64,000 bases of DNA from JANSXG01 sp965652425 (GTDB lineage Bacteria > Planctomycetota > Phycisphaerae > Phycisphaerales > UBA1924): the NCBI GenBank assembly GCA_965652425.1, contig CBFGVX010000002.1:1-64000 (forward strand). Reading direction: 5' to 3'. The notes under the pieces were generated by a model, which was not told the DNA's origin, made no database searches, and worked only from the letters and a program-made list of their open reading frames with translations. Shown piece by piece: positions 16,975 through 26,081 of this stretch. Made by a program: the position numbers and the translations under genes. How positions within the stretch are numbered: the first letter of the stretch is position 1; each line of letters begins with the position of its first letter.

Positions 16975-19074
16975 GTGCGTTCACTGACCGTGTCTACCGC
17001 CCTTGCCGTGATTTCTGCCGCCTCTGTCCTGCACTGCTCGGGACAGGCGGTTTCCGCCGCCGAGTCCGCCCGGGCCGCCGATGAGGTCCTGCCGATCCGC
17101 CAGATCGTGCTGTACCGATCCGGGGTCGGCTTCTTCGAGCGTCGGGGCGAGGTGAGCGGCGACCAGACCGTGTCCCTGCGCTTCAACACCGAGGATGTGA
17201 ACGACATCCTGAAGTCGCTGCTGGTCCAGGACCTTGGCGGCGGGTCGATCGGGACGGTGAGCTACACCGCACGGGAGTCGCTGGAGCGACGGCTGGCCGG
17301 GCTGGAGATCGATGTGCTGAAGGTTGGTTCCACGGCGGACCTTCTCCGGCAACTCCGGGGCGCGGAAATCGAAGTCGTGACGATGGGAACGGGCATCACC
17401 GGCACCATTCTCGCGATCGAGAACCGCACGAGCGTAGTCGAGACCGAGGGCGCGGTCGGGCACTTCCAGGAGCCGCATGTCACGCTGGTGACCAAGAGCG
17501 GCATCCGAACGATCGCGATCTCGGCGATCTCCAGTTTTCGCCTGACCGACGAACGGCTGAACGATGAACTGTTTCGGGCGCTGGCGGCGATCTCTTCGTC
17601 CCGCTCCGAGAACACGAAGGTCATCGACCTGTCACTGAACGGCCCGGAGGGATCCGGGCGAGAGGTTCGTGCGTCGTATGTGCACGCGACCCCGGTGTGG
17701 AAGACCAGCTACCGGATGGTGATCCCCGAGGACGGCGGTGAGCCGTACCTGCAGGGCTGGGCGATCGTCGAGAATACCTCGGATGCCGATTGGAACGATG
17801 TCCGCCTGTCGCTCGCGTCGGGCCAGCCGGTCAGTTTCGTGATGGACCTGTACGAGCCGCTTCGGGTGAATCGCCCGACCGTGCCGGTGCCGTTCGTCGC
17901 GGGGCTGGCGATGCGGGTGTACGAGGGCCGCCGGGCGGTGGCCGACAGTATGCAGGAGCTGCGTGCGCCCGCTCCGAGCGCGAGACGCGAAGGCGCAGGG
18001 GGGGGTGAGTTGGAACGGAACCGTGCCATTTCCTACGCACTGGACTCCGAGGAGGATTGGCCGGAGATATCCTTTAAGCGTCAGCAGGCCCAGGCCTCCG
18101 GCACCGAAGTCGGCGAGCAGTTCTTCTACCGCGTCGATGCCCCGGTGACGATCGCTCGGCGCACGAGCGCGATGCTCCCGATCATCTCCACCGACCTGAG
18201 CGGCGAGCGGGTGTCGATTTTCACGCCCGGCGAGGGGCGCAACCCGATGCGGGGCCTGCGCTTCGAGAACGATTCGGGCATGCCGCTGCTGCCGGGACCG
18301 ATCTCGGTCTACGACGCGGGCGCGTACGCCGGCGATGCGCAGATCGCGCACACGCCCGGCGGCGCCGAGCGCCTGCTGGCCTACGCGCTCGATAGCCAGG
18401 TCGAGATCGACAGCGAGCAGAACTACACAAGTGAGGTCATGTCGTTCGCGCTCAGCTCAAGCGGTCTGGTCGAGCGGCGCGTGCGGGAGATTGTGCGCAT
18501 CGAATACGCCCTGAACAACCTCGACGACAAGCGGTCGCGCACCGTGCTGATCGAGCAGCCGCGGCTGGGCGGCGGCTGGGAGTATGTCGCCGACACCAAG
18601 CCCGTGGAGCGGACCGACTCCTTCGACCGCTTCGAGGTGGAGATCGAACCAGGCAAGGAGGTCACCCTCGCGATCCGCGCTGAGCGGATCGATCGCAGCA
18701 CGACCGCGGTCACCGGCATGAACCTGACCGACCTGCTCGCCTACGCGGCTCAGGGCAAGGCCAGCGACGAGGTCATCGCCGCGGTCCGCAGGGCCGGCGA
18801 GTTCCAAGCGAGCATCAATTCACTGGAACAGCAGCTCAACGCGCTGCGACGCGATGTGCAGTCCATCGAGAGCGATCAGGCCCGCATCCGGTCGAACATG
18901 GTCAGCATCGACCGCAACAGCGATCTCTACCGGCGCTACATGACGCGCCTGAACGAGCAGGAAAACGAGCTCGAATCACTTCGCGATCGCATCGCAGAGA
19001 CCGAGTCTTCGTTGAACGGCGCACGGAGTGAACTGAATCAGTACCTCGAGTCGCTCTCGAAGCAGAACCGCTGA
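16975..19074 (+). CDS. DUF4139 domain-containing exported protein
   Basis: About 699 aa from a GTG at 16975, chosen because GAAGGAG lies just upstream and because it yields a signal peptide (RSLTVSTALAVISAASVLHC). The middle region contains VWKTSYRMVIPEDGG, LQGWAIVENTSDADWNDVRL and LASGQPVSFVMDLYEP, which is the DUF4139 pattern found in mucoidy-inhibitor-like and planctomycete proteins. The N-terminal quarter (LPIRQIVLYRSGVGFFERRG, NDILKSLLVQDLGGG) is a beta-rich domain common to these proteins. The last 120 residues form a coiled coil (INSLEQQLNALRRDVQSIES). Function is unknown. It is probably periplasmic or surface located. Confidence 0.82.
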   Translation: MRSLTVSTALAVISAASVLHCSGQAVSAAESARAADEVLPIRQIVLYRSGVGFFERRGEVSGDQTVSLRFNTEDVNDILKSLLVQDLGGGSIGTVSYTARESLERRLAGLEIDVLKVGSTADLLRQLRGAEIEVVTMGTGITGTILAIENRTSVVETEGAVGHFQEPHVTLVTKSGIRTIAISAISSFRLTDERLNDELFRALAAISSSRSENTKVIDLSLNGPEGSGREVRASYVHATPVWKTSYRMVIPEDGGEPYLQGWAIVENTSDADWNDVRLSLASGQPVSFVMDLYEPLRVNRPTVPVPFVAGLAMRVYEGRRAVADSMQELRAPAPSARREGAGGGELERNRAISYALDSEEDWPEISFKRQQAQASGTEVGEQFFYRVDAPVTIARRTSAMLPIISTDLSGERVSIFTPGEGRNPMRGLRFENDSGMPLLPGPISVYDAGAYAGDAQIAHTPGGAERLLAYALDSQVEIDSEQNYTSEVMSFALSSSGLVERRVREIVRIEYALNNLDDKRSRTVLIEQPRLGGGWEYVADTKPVERTDSFDRFEVEIEPGKEVTLAIRAERIDRSTTAVTGMNLTDLLAYAAQGKASDEVIAAVRRAGEFQASINSLEQQLNALRRDVQSIESDQARIRSNMVSIDRNSDLYRRYMTRLNEQENELESLRDRIAETESSLNGARSELNQYLESLSKQNR

Positions 19075-19086
19075 TCCGCCAGAGGA

Positions 19087-20574
19087 TCAGGGCAGCGTAT
19101 CGTCGAGTTCGCCGGCTCGGACCGCATCGAGGACGAGCCGGCGGTCGGCGTCGTTGATCACGCCGTCGCAGGTCAGATCCAGCAACCGGCGCTCGGCGGT
19201 GTACAGATCCTCGACATCGACTATCCCGTCGCGGTTCTGATCGGGCGAGGAGACGGTGAGCACCTCGATCCGCGCCAGCGGGTCGCCGACCGGGACCTGC
19301 TGCCAGCTCAGCGCGGGCATGGCGATCCACGCCGCCTCGGCGAACGACAGACCGCTGATGAGCATCGAGCGCGTCAGGAACTCCATGTCCGGCACCGAGA
19401 ACGAGAACGGCTCGGCGACATGCCCGATGGTGAACGATCCGCCCTTGGCGATGAAGTCGAGCACCTGGCCCTGCCCACCGCGCGGCTGGCCGTTGATGAT
19501 GCTGTTGCCGTTGAAGGACTCGATGCTGAGGAACATCGCCGCGGGGTGGAACTCGTAGGTCTGGAGGTAAGTCCCGCCGCCGGGCGGGTCCTCGCCTCGC
19601 CCGTTGACATCGTGGTTCTCGCCGTAGGAGCCGAATACGATGAGCGGGCGTAGCGTGTCGTTCTGCTCGGGCCCGGTGATGAAATCGAAGGTGCGATCGA
19701 GCTGGCCGCTCCATCCCCCCTGCGTGAGAAAGCCGTTGGTGCGCACATAATCAGCGAGGGCCGGGAAGCTCGGAGGCAGACCGGATTCGTCGAGCATGTT
19801 CGAGCCGGCAGAGAACGCGTCCAGAAGCAGCTGCCCCTCGCAGCGTGTCGCCGTGAGATGCTGGGAGCGCCGGATCAGCTTCTCGATTTCGTCCACCGCG
19901 CTCGTGTCCTCGCCCGGGGCCGAGTCCAGCCGGCAGGTCAGGTACATCGATCCCGGTGTCAGCCCGGTCGCGACCCACGAGACCGGACCGCCGGGAACAC
20001 TCACCTGCGTGAACTCGCGAGGCGTGCGAATCTGCGAGCGGCTGTACCCGGTGATGGGCTGGATCTGCGTGTGGTACGGGTTGTCGATGAGCCCGAAGTG
20101 ACGCTGGAGCAGCGGCGATGCCCCGGAGGCCTCGAGGTCTTGCTGCAGCAGCGTCAGTTCCGATTCCACGCTCGCGAAGCTGGAGTTGAGCGATCCGCCG
20201 AACTCGTTGGCCCCATCGATGCGCGTCGGCACGCCACGCGTGGTCAGGATGACGATGATCTGCTGGGACAGGTCGGGCCCGCCGGTGTTGCCGTTGATGA
20301 ATTCCCGCAGCGGGTTGCGGATGCAGTCCAGGTACTGCTGACGGGTGACGGTTCCGCCGGTGAGCGAGCACCCGGCACCGGCGATGTCGAAGCTGATCAC
20401 CCCCGGGTACGCCGCGACATACAGATCGTGGACCGCGACCGAATCGGGGACATCCGAGTTGTAGACCAGCAGCACATGCTCGGGACCGAGCGAGCCGCCG
20501 GCCAACGCAGCGGGCGCGGCCAGCAGCCCCAGCGCTGCGAAGAGACCGGTTCTTCGAATTGGCGTCTGCTTCAT
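19087..20574 (-). CDS. TIGR03790-like secreted protein with dockerin-like C terminus
   Basis: About 495 aa, starting at MKQTPIRRTG with a signal peptide ending near AAPAALA. ATGs at 20586 and 20595 are alternatives. The region LGPEHVLLVYNSDVPDSVAV begins as in the TIGR03790 family. QIIVILTTRGVPTRIDGA and SLNSSFASVESEL continue the pattern. The C terminus carries two EF-hand-like loops, DQNRDGIVDVEDLYTAERR and DLTCDGVINDADRRLVLDAV, arranged like a dockerin type I module that binds calcium. The biological role of TIGR03790 proteins is unknown. The start is divergent and touches the upstream side of the DUF167 gene. Confidence 0.78.
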   Translation of the reverse strand: MKQTPIRRTGLFAALGLLAAPAALAGGSLGPEHVLLVYNSDVPDSVAVHDLYVAAYPGVISFDIAGAGCSLTGGTVTRQQYLDCIRNPLREFINGNTGGPDLSQQIIVILTTRGVPTRIDGANEFGGSLNSSFASVESELTLLQQDLEASGASPLLQRHFGLIDNPYHTQIQPITGYSRSQIRTPREFTQVSVPGGPVSWVATGLTPGSMYLTCRLDSAPGEDTSAVDEIEKLIRRSQHLTATRCEGQLLLDAFSAGSNMLDESGLPPSFPALADYVRTNGFLTQGGWSGQLDRTFDFITGPEQNDTLRPLIVFGSYGENHDVNGRGEDPPGGGTYLQTYEFHPAAMFLSIESFNGNSIINGQPRGGQGQVLDFIAKGGSFTIGHVAEPFSFSVPDMEFLTRSMLISGLSFAEAAWIAMPALSWQQVPVGDPLARIEVLTVSSPDQNRDGIVDVEDLYTAERRLLDLTCDGVINDADRRLVLDAVRAGELDDTLP

Positions 20575-20662
20575 GAGTGCTCTCATCCTCAGCATCGATC
20601 CTCTGCTCGGGCCAGCGCCCTCAGCGCTTGCGGCCAGTCCTCGCTCCTGTCATCGTGCCATC

Positions 20663-20983
20663 ATGACTCCGACTGTGGACCATCATCCCGATTCCACGCC
20701 GTTCCGCCCCGTCTGCCGGATGCGGATCAAGGCCATACCCGGCGCCAGACGCCCCGGGTTGGGCGGGTTGATCGGTGATCGTCTCAAGGTCAAGGTGAAC
20801 GCGCCCCCGGAGGATGGCAAGGCGAACGCCGCGATTTGTCGGCTGATTGCGGCGAAACTCGGTCTGAAACTCGCCCAGATCACCGTGGAAACCGGGGCTA
20901 CCGACCGAGAAAAAACCCTCCGGCTGGAGGGGATTGATCGAACGGATGCCGTTCGGCTGCTTGGCTTGGAGGGCGGCGAGTAA
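20663..20983 (+). CDS. DUF167 family (YggU-like) protein
   Basis: About 106 aa from ATG 20663. The conserved core of DUF167 is present: RLKVKVNAPPEDGKANAAI, followed by LIAAKLGLKLAQITVETGAT and REKTLRLEGI. These are small basic alpha/beta proteins of unknown function. The usual length is about 95-110 aa, so the frame start at 20573 is unlikely. The gene converges on ftsH, with the stops five bases apart. Confidence 0.88.
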   Translation: MTPTVDHHPDSTPFRPVCRMRIKAIPGARRPGLGGLIGDRLKVKVNAPPEDGKANAAICRLIAAKLGLKLAQITVETGATDREKTLRLEGIDRTDAVRLLGLEGGE

Positions 20984-20987
20984 CGGA

Positions 20988-23063
20988 TCAGGCCGGGGAA
21001 GGCAGCGCGTTGCCCAGGGACTCGTCGCCGTCGTCGGTGGCCGTGCGGCCCGGCTTGTCCTCGGAAGCGCGTCTGCCAGCGTCCTTCTTGGACTCCGCCG
21101 CGAGCAGATCGCTCACGCTCGGCTTGCCCAAGGGCTCGCCGCGCATCAGTCGGTGGACATCGTCGGCGTCGAGATTCTCATGTTTCAGCAGCGCCTCCGC
21201 GACCGCTTCGACCTTCTCCCAGTTCTCGAACAGCATGCGCTCGGCGTCCTGGTAGGCCTCCGCGGCGTAGCGACGAATTTCCTCATCGATGATCCGCGCG
21301 GTCTCGTCCGAATATTCGCGCTCGATGTAGCCGGCGGAATCCTCGCTGGGTGAATACTTCACGAAGCCGAGCTTCTCGCTCATGCCCCACTCGAGCACCA
21401 TCGCCTTGGCCATCTGCGTGAGTTGCTTGATGTCCATGGAAGCGCCAGACGACACATCGTCGGTCTTGCGTTTCTCGGCGATCCGTCCGCCGCAGACGAC
21501 GCGCATGGTCGCCATGATGTACTTGAGGCCGTAGCCGTACCGGTCCTTCTCGGGCAGACTGAAGGTCGCGCCCATGGATTGGCCGCGCGGGATGATCGTG
21601 ACCTTGTGCAGCGGATCGGCATCGGGGAGGATCGCCTGCAGCACGGCGTGGCCGGCTTCGTGGTACGCGGTCGCGATGCGTTCCTTCTCTTCGATCACGC
21701 GGCTCTTCTGCGAGCGCCCGTAGCGGACCTTGTCGCGGGCCTCTTCGAGGTCCTCGTGCTCGATGAAATCCTTCTCCTGCAGCGTCGCGATGATCGCGCC
21801 CTCGTTCATGATCGCGGCGAGTTCAGCGCCGGAGAACATGGGCGTCGCGCGGGCGATCCGCTCCAGATTCACATTCGGCCCGAGCTTCACCTTCTTGGCG
21901 TGGACCTTCAGGATCTCGTAGCGACCCTTCACATCGGGCATCGGCACGGTCACATGCCGGTCGAAACGGCCGGGACGGGTCAACGCGGGGTCGAGCACAT
22001 CGGGCCGGTTGGTCGACGCGATCACGATGACCTGATCGCTGGTTTCGAAGCCGTCCATCTCGACGAGGATGGCGTTGAGGGTCTGCTCGCGTTCGTCGTT
22101 GCCGCCCGAGGAGATCCCGCCTCCACGCCGGCGCCCGACGGCGTCGATTTCGTCGAGGAAGATGATGCAGGGAGAGCTTTCCTTGGCCTGCTTGAACAGG
22201 TCGCGCACGCGGCTGGCCCCCACGCCGACGAACATCTCCACGAAGTCCGAGCCGGAGATCGTGAAGAACGGCACATCGGCCTCACCGGCGATGGCTTTGG
22301 CCAGCAGCGTCTTGCCGCAGCCGGGCTGGCCCGAGAGCAGCACGCCGCGCGGCACGCGCCCGCCCAGACGCATGAACTTCTTGGGGTATCGCAGGAACTC
22401 GACGATCTCCTGGAGCTCTTCCTTGGCCTCGGAGATGCCCGCGACATCATCGAAGGTGATGTTGGTGGACTCCTTGGACAGGATGCGATGACGCGACTTG
22501 CCGAAGTTGCCGATCATCCCGCCGCCGCCCGACGCCGAACGCAGCCCGCGGATCAGGAAGAACCACAGCAGGATCATGATCACGAAGAAGAACAGCAGGG
22601 GGCTGAGCAGGATCCGCAGCCAGATGCTCGGGGGGCCGGCGTCCTTCCACTCGATGCCCGCCTCGTTCATGCGGCGGATGGCCTCGGAGCGCGAGGCCTC
22701 ATCCGGGCTGACCACCACCCGAACGCTCTTCTCCTGAACATTGTCGATGCTGCTCTTGACCTTGGCGCTGATCGCCGAGGATTCGAGCACCACCTCCGTC
22801 AGACTGTTCTCCTGGTGGTAGGCGATCAGTTCGTTGTAGGTGATTGTTTCGGGCTTGGGACCCAGCGCGTTGAACGCGAACAGCGTCAGCAGGACCAGCG
22901 CCAGAAGCAGGAAGATCCCCGCCGGGCCTCGCGGAGGACGAGTGCCAGCCGTGGGAGCGATCTTCTCGGGCTTGCCGGGAGCACCCTTTTGAGGGGTTTT
23001 GTATTTGCCCGGTCCCCCTCGGGGAGGGGTGTCGTATTTCCCGGGGCCTCGTTGATCTGACAT
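20988..23063 (-). CDS. ftsH: ATP-dependent zinc metalloprotease FtsH
   Basis: A 691-aa membrane-anchored AAA+ protease that degrades membrane and regulatory proteins. Two membrane segments (about residues 48-68 and 148-170) flank a periplasmic domain. The AAA module has a variant Walker A, GQPGCGKT near residue 245 (GPPGTGKT is usual), Walker B CIIFLDEIDAVGRRRG and an SRH of TRPGRFDRHVTVP. The protease site is HEAGH near residue 467. The cytoplasmic N terminus is unusual: GPGKY at 6-10, GPGKY at 17-21 and APGKP at 28-32 form a threefold proline/glycine/lysine repeat. The C-terminal tail is long and charged. Confidence 0.95.
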   Translation of the reverse strand: MSDQRGPGKYDTPPRGGPGKYKTPQKGAPGKPEKIAPTAGTRPPRGPAGIFLLLALVLLTLFAFNALGPKPETITYNELIAYHQENSLTEVVLESSAISAKVKSSIDNVQEKSVRVVVSPDEASRSEAIRRMNEAGIEWKDAGPPSIWLRILLSPLLFFFVIMILLWFFLIRGLRSASGGGGMIGNFGKSRHRILSKESTNITFDDVAGISEAKEELQEIVEFLRYPKKFMRLGGRVPRGVLLSGQPGCGKTLLAKAIAGEADVPFFTISGSDFVEMFVGVGASRVRDLFKQAKESSPCIIFLDEIDAVGRRRGGGISSGGNDEREQTLNAILVEMDGFETSDQVIVIASTNRPDVLDPALTRPGRFDRHVTVPMPDVKGRYEILKVHAKKVKLGPNVNLERIARATPMFSGAELAAIMNEGAIIATLQEKDFIEHEDLEEARDKVRYGRSQKSRVIEEKERIATAYHEAGHAVLQAILPDADPLHKVTIIPRGQSMGATFSLPEKDRYGYGLKYIMATMRVVCGGRIAEKRKTDDVSSGASMDIKQLTQMAKAMVLEWGMSEKLGFVKYSPSEDSAGYIEREYSDETARIIDEEIRRYAAEAYQDAERMLFENWEKVEAVAEALLKHENLDADDVHRLMRGEPLGKPSVSDLLAAESKKDAGRRASEDKPGRTATDDGDESLGNALPSPA

Positions 23064-23229
23064 AGTGCTTTCCGTGCTTGTGAGCGTCGAACCCGATCAG
23101 ACGGGCCGAGGATCGGTCCCGATCCTCTGTTCATTCGTCTCCGCAGCCCGATGGGTTCACCCCAGATCGGTCCGCGGCGGATATTCCCTCGATTCTAGGC
23201 AGGGAACAGCGGGTTTCTGACTGCCAGAA

Positions 23230-23775
23230 TCACCAGTCGGTCCGCAATTCGGCAACGATGTCCCGAGCGAGTTGGTCGATGGTCGCCCGCTGGCCCGACT
23301 CGACGCGTTCCCCGGCGAGGCGATCCGGGACGAAGGATTCCGCCGCCCGGAAGTTCGACCGGGCCAGGATCACCCGGCCGTCCCGCCGATCCTTGAACTC
23401 GAAGGTCACCCCGAGGTCGTAGGCGTACTGCTCGATCAGGCCAGTCTCCGAATCGGTCCCCAGCACGCGAAGGTCCGCGCTGGTGATGCTCCCCGCGAGC
23501 TCGGTCTGGGCCCGCTCGCGATTCACAACGCGCCACGGCGTGGAACGGTGGATCTCCTTCACGATCGCTTCGGTCAGTTGGAACTCGATCCCGTGCTCGA
23601 AGGTGGGGTTGTCGAAAATCGGGACCGCAACCGTGCGGATGCTCTGGTCGTAGGCGGATGCGAACGCGTATCCGTTCGTCGGATCGCCCGCGCAGCCGGA
23701 GAGAGTCCCGACGGACAGAACGCCGACGCTCAGCGTCAACAATGAAACGCGATGAAGCGACCGCCCGTTGATCAC
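23230..23775 (-). CDS. lptE: LptE-like LPS-assembly lipoprotein
   Basis: A 181-aa lipoprotein. The N terminus has a signal sequence and lipobox LSGC near residue 28. The mature part follows the LptE pattern: IRTVAVPIFDNPTFEHGIEF, LTEAIVKEIHRSTPWRVVNR, ELAGSITSADLRVL and a terminal ARDIVAEL. LptE plugs the LptD barrel that inserts LPS into the outer membrane. The start is a GTG that overlaps the stop of the upstream TPR gene (GTGA), so translation is coupled. The pairing with a BamD-like gene suggests a small outer-membrane biogenesis operon. Confidence 0.72.
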   Translation of the reverse strand: MINGRSLHRVSLLTLSVGVLSVGTLSGCAGDPTNGYAFASAYDQSIRTVAVPIFDNPTFEHGIEFQLTEAIVKEIHRSTPWRVVNRERAQTELAGSITSADLRVLGTDSETGLIEQYAYDLGVTFEFKDRRDGRVILARSNFRAAESFVPDRLAGERVESGQRATIDQLARDIVAELRTDW

Positions 23776-24947
23776 GGCTCACCGCCTTCCTGCTCGGCGC
23801 TCTCGTCCGGAGTGCGCTCCGATTCGGATTCGGGGTCCGGCTGCGCATCGCTCTCGCCCTCGATCGGCACGGCACGCGCCGGGCCTTCGATGATGATGCC
23901 TCCCGCCGGCCGATCGTCGGCCTTCGATGGCTGGGGAATCTCCCAGCCCCGCTGTTCGAGCAGATTCCGAGCCGTCAACGCCGCCGAGGTCCGGGGGTAG
24001 GCCCCGACCAGTCGCCTCAGAGTCAGACGCGCGGCGGGGAGTTCGTCGGTCTGCAGGTAATACTCGGCCGCGACGAGCTGCTGCGCTGCCAGCGACTCGT
24101 CCAGCCGCTCGACCAGTGCGCTGTTCAGCCCGGTCTCCGCCGCGTCCGCCGGATACTCTCGCTCGTACCGCCGGATGCGGACCTGAGCATCGAGGAGGCC
24201 CGAGGCGTCGTACTGCGGCCCCTTGAACCGGGCGATATCCGAGTAAATCCGCCGACGAGCGGCGTGGCGCACATTCGGGCCGTCGGGGAAGTTCTCGATG
24301 TACAGCCCGTAGGCCTCGCTCGCCAGACCGATCTCCCGACGCTTGTAGTAAAAGTCCGCCAGCTCGATCGCCGCCCGCTCGGCGAGCTGGCTGCCGGGCA
24401 TCCGTTCCTGCACCCGGATGAACAGCTCGATGGCGATATCGCTCGCGTCGAACGCACGGATGCCCCAGCCGCGACGCTTCAGGCCGTCGGCGTAGCGCAG
24501 CGCGATCGCCAGCTCGCGCTCGACCGCTCGCTCGAATTCATCAGATCCCGGGTATTCGCGGAGCAGCTCTTCATAGTCGTAGAGCGCTCGGAACTCCTCG
24601 TCGGAGGCAACCAGCGCATCCCCGCGCGCGAGCAGCGCGGCGGGCATCAAGGGGTCACGGGAATCGGGGCGAGACTCGATCCATTCGGTGAGCATCCGCC
24701 GGGCCCGCCCCGCGTTACCTTCCAGTATCAGCCGCCGTGCCTCCGCGATGGTCCACTCGCTCGAGCCCTCGATCGGGGCATCCTCGAGTTGCCAGTCGCG
24801 GTTGGCCAACTCTGGATCTCGCCCCGGTTCGAGTCGATAGGTTCGGGATTGCGCTTCGGCGGTCGGGGCCGCGCCCAGCACCAGCACGCAGATCATCGCG
24901 CTGAACCCGGCTTTTCCCAAGACAATCGGCAGACTTCGCTTGAGCAT
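23772..24947 (-). CDS. BamD/YfiO-like TPR protein
   Basis: 391 aa from ATG 24947 (MLKRSLPIVLGKAGFSAMIC), with a signal peptide ending near TAEAQ. The longer frame to 25997 runs through the divergent kinase gene and is not real. TPR-like repeats carry the outer-membrane assembly motif pattern: DYEELLREYPGSDEFERAV, ELAIALRYADGLKRRGWG, AIELADFYYKRREIGLASEA and YIENFPDGPNVRHAARRR. BamD helps assemble beta-barrel proteins. No lipobox cysteine is evident, unlike classical BamD, so this may be a YbgF/BamD-like periplasmic protein. The acidic tail (PDPESESERTPDESAEQEG) is low complexity. Confidence 0.7.
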   Translation of the reverse strand: MLKRSLPIVLGKAGFSAMICVLVLGAAPTAEAQSRTYRLEPGRDPELANRDWQLEDAPIEGSSEWTIAEARRLILEGNAGRARRMLTEWIESRPDSRDPLMPAALLARGDALVASDEEFRALYDYEELLREYPGSDEFERAVERELAIALRYADGLKRRGWGIRAFDASDIAIELFIRVQERMPGSQLAERAAIELADFYYKRREIGLASEAYGLYIENFPDGPNVRHAARRRIYSDIARFKGPQYDASGLLDAQVRIRRYEREYPADAAETGLNSALVERLDESLAAQQLVAAEYYLQTDELPAARLTLRRLVGAYPRTSAALTARNLLEQRGWEIPQPSKADDRPAGGIIIEGPARAVPIEGESDAQPDPESESERTPDESAEQEGGEP

Positions 24948-25019
24948 GCCCGATACGATACGCGGAGCAGTGAGGCCTTGCCCACTGCGGGACGGACCGA
25001 TCCTCAAAGCCGGTGACGC

Positions 25020-26060
25020 ATGAAGCTCGTCGTGGTGTTCAATCCCAGCTCGGGGCGAGGCCGTGGCCCCGCGTACGCCCGCACCCTGGACCACGCGCTC
25101 GGTGATCGCGGCGATGGGCACGAAATCGAGCTGGTCGAGGTCGGAGCCGCGGCGGTCCGCCGGGATCTGGTCGCGGTGCTTGAAGGGCGCGCTGAACAGG
25201 GGCAGGAGCCCCGAAAGCGAACCCCTGCCGACGGGCTGATCGTCATCGGCGGTGACGGCACCGTGCATTCCTGCGCCGCCGCTGCCGCCAGGACCGGAAC
25301 TCCGCTCTATCACTTCCCTACCGGCACGGAGAACCTGTTCGCCCGCGAATTCGGGATGGACCGCCGACTGGAGACCGTTCGCGCTGCGATCGAGAACCTC
25401 AAGCGTCACGAGCTCGCCGGGCGCCCGATGCCGAGGGTCGACCTTGCCCGCTGCAACGGGCGCACATTCCTGCTCATGGCCTCGGTCGGCATCGACGCGA
25501 ACATCGTTCATCGGTTGTGCCGCAATCGGGTCGGGCGCATCACACACCTGAGTTACGCCCCGCACATCCTCGCCGAGCTGGTCCGGCCCTGGAGCCGACC
25601 CCTCACGATCACGGTGGACGGCGTGCGGATCGTGGACCGGCAGCGAGGCATGGTCGTCGTGGCGAACTCCCGGCAATACGCCATGCGCATGGACCCCGCA
25701 CGGCGCGCGGACATGGCCGATGGCAAGCTCGATGTGGTGTTTTTCCCGGCATCGCACTGGACGCTGCTCGCCCTCTGGCTGCTCCGGGCCCGCATGGGAA
25801 GGCATCTGATTTCGAAGAAGCTGGTCTATCGAACCGGCCAGACCATCCGCATCGAATCGCACGGCGGCGAGATGGTCTACCAGCTCGACGGAGAGGCCCC
25901 CGCCGCGAGCGCGAAGGAAGCCGCTGACCAGCCGGCGACCACACCGCTCATGCTGAGCGTCGAGCCGGAGGTCGTGCCGATCATGGTGCCGCACCACATC
26001 GCCCTGCCCTCCAGCAGCGGCACCGTGCGCACCGACACCGCGAGTGCGGCGTTGGCCTGA
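25020..26060 (+). CDS. Diacylglycerol kinase family lipid kinase
   Basis: A 346-aa protein of the DAGK/YegS/LCB5 group, which phosphorylates lipid alcohols at the membrane surface. The N terminus MKLVVVFNPSSGRGRG is the canonical opening, the ATP site is LIVIGGDGTVHSCAAAA, and PTGTENLFAREFGM is the next conserved block. The C-terminal beta-sandwich is present (RIVDRQRGMVVVANSRQYAM, DGKLDVVFFPASHW). The length is normal. It diverges from the TPR gene with about 70 bases between starts and converges with the PIN/TRAM gene. The substrate is unknown. Confidence 0.88.
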   Translation: MKLVVVFNPSSGRGRGPAYARTLDHALGDRGDGHEIELVEVGAAAVRRDLVAVLEGRAEQGQEPRKRTPADGLIVIGGDGTVHSCAAAAARTGTPLYHFPTGTENLFAREFGMDRRLETVRAAIENLKRHELAGRPMPRVDLARCNGRTFLLMASVGIDANIVHRLCRNRVGRITHLSYAPHILAELVRPWSRPLTITVDGVRIVDRQRGMVVVANSRQYAMRMDPARRADMADGKLDVVFFPASHWTLLALWLLRARMGRHLISKKLVYRTGQTIRIESHGGEMVYQLDGEAPAASAKEAADQPATTPLMLSVEPEVVPIMVPHHIALPSSSGTVRTDTASAALA

Positions 26061-26081
26061 TGTTCACACCGTCATCGTTGC

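Noticed and set aside
24948..25997. Upstream extension of the BamD-like frame
   Set aside because: It runs through the lipid kinase gene on the other strand. The signal peptide at 24947 fixes the start.
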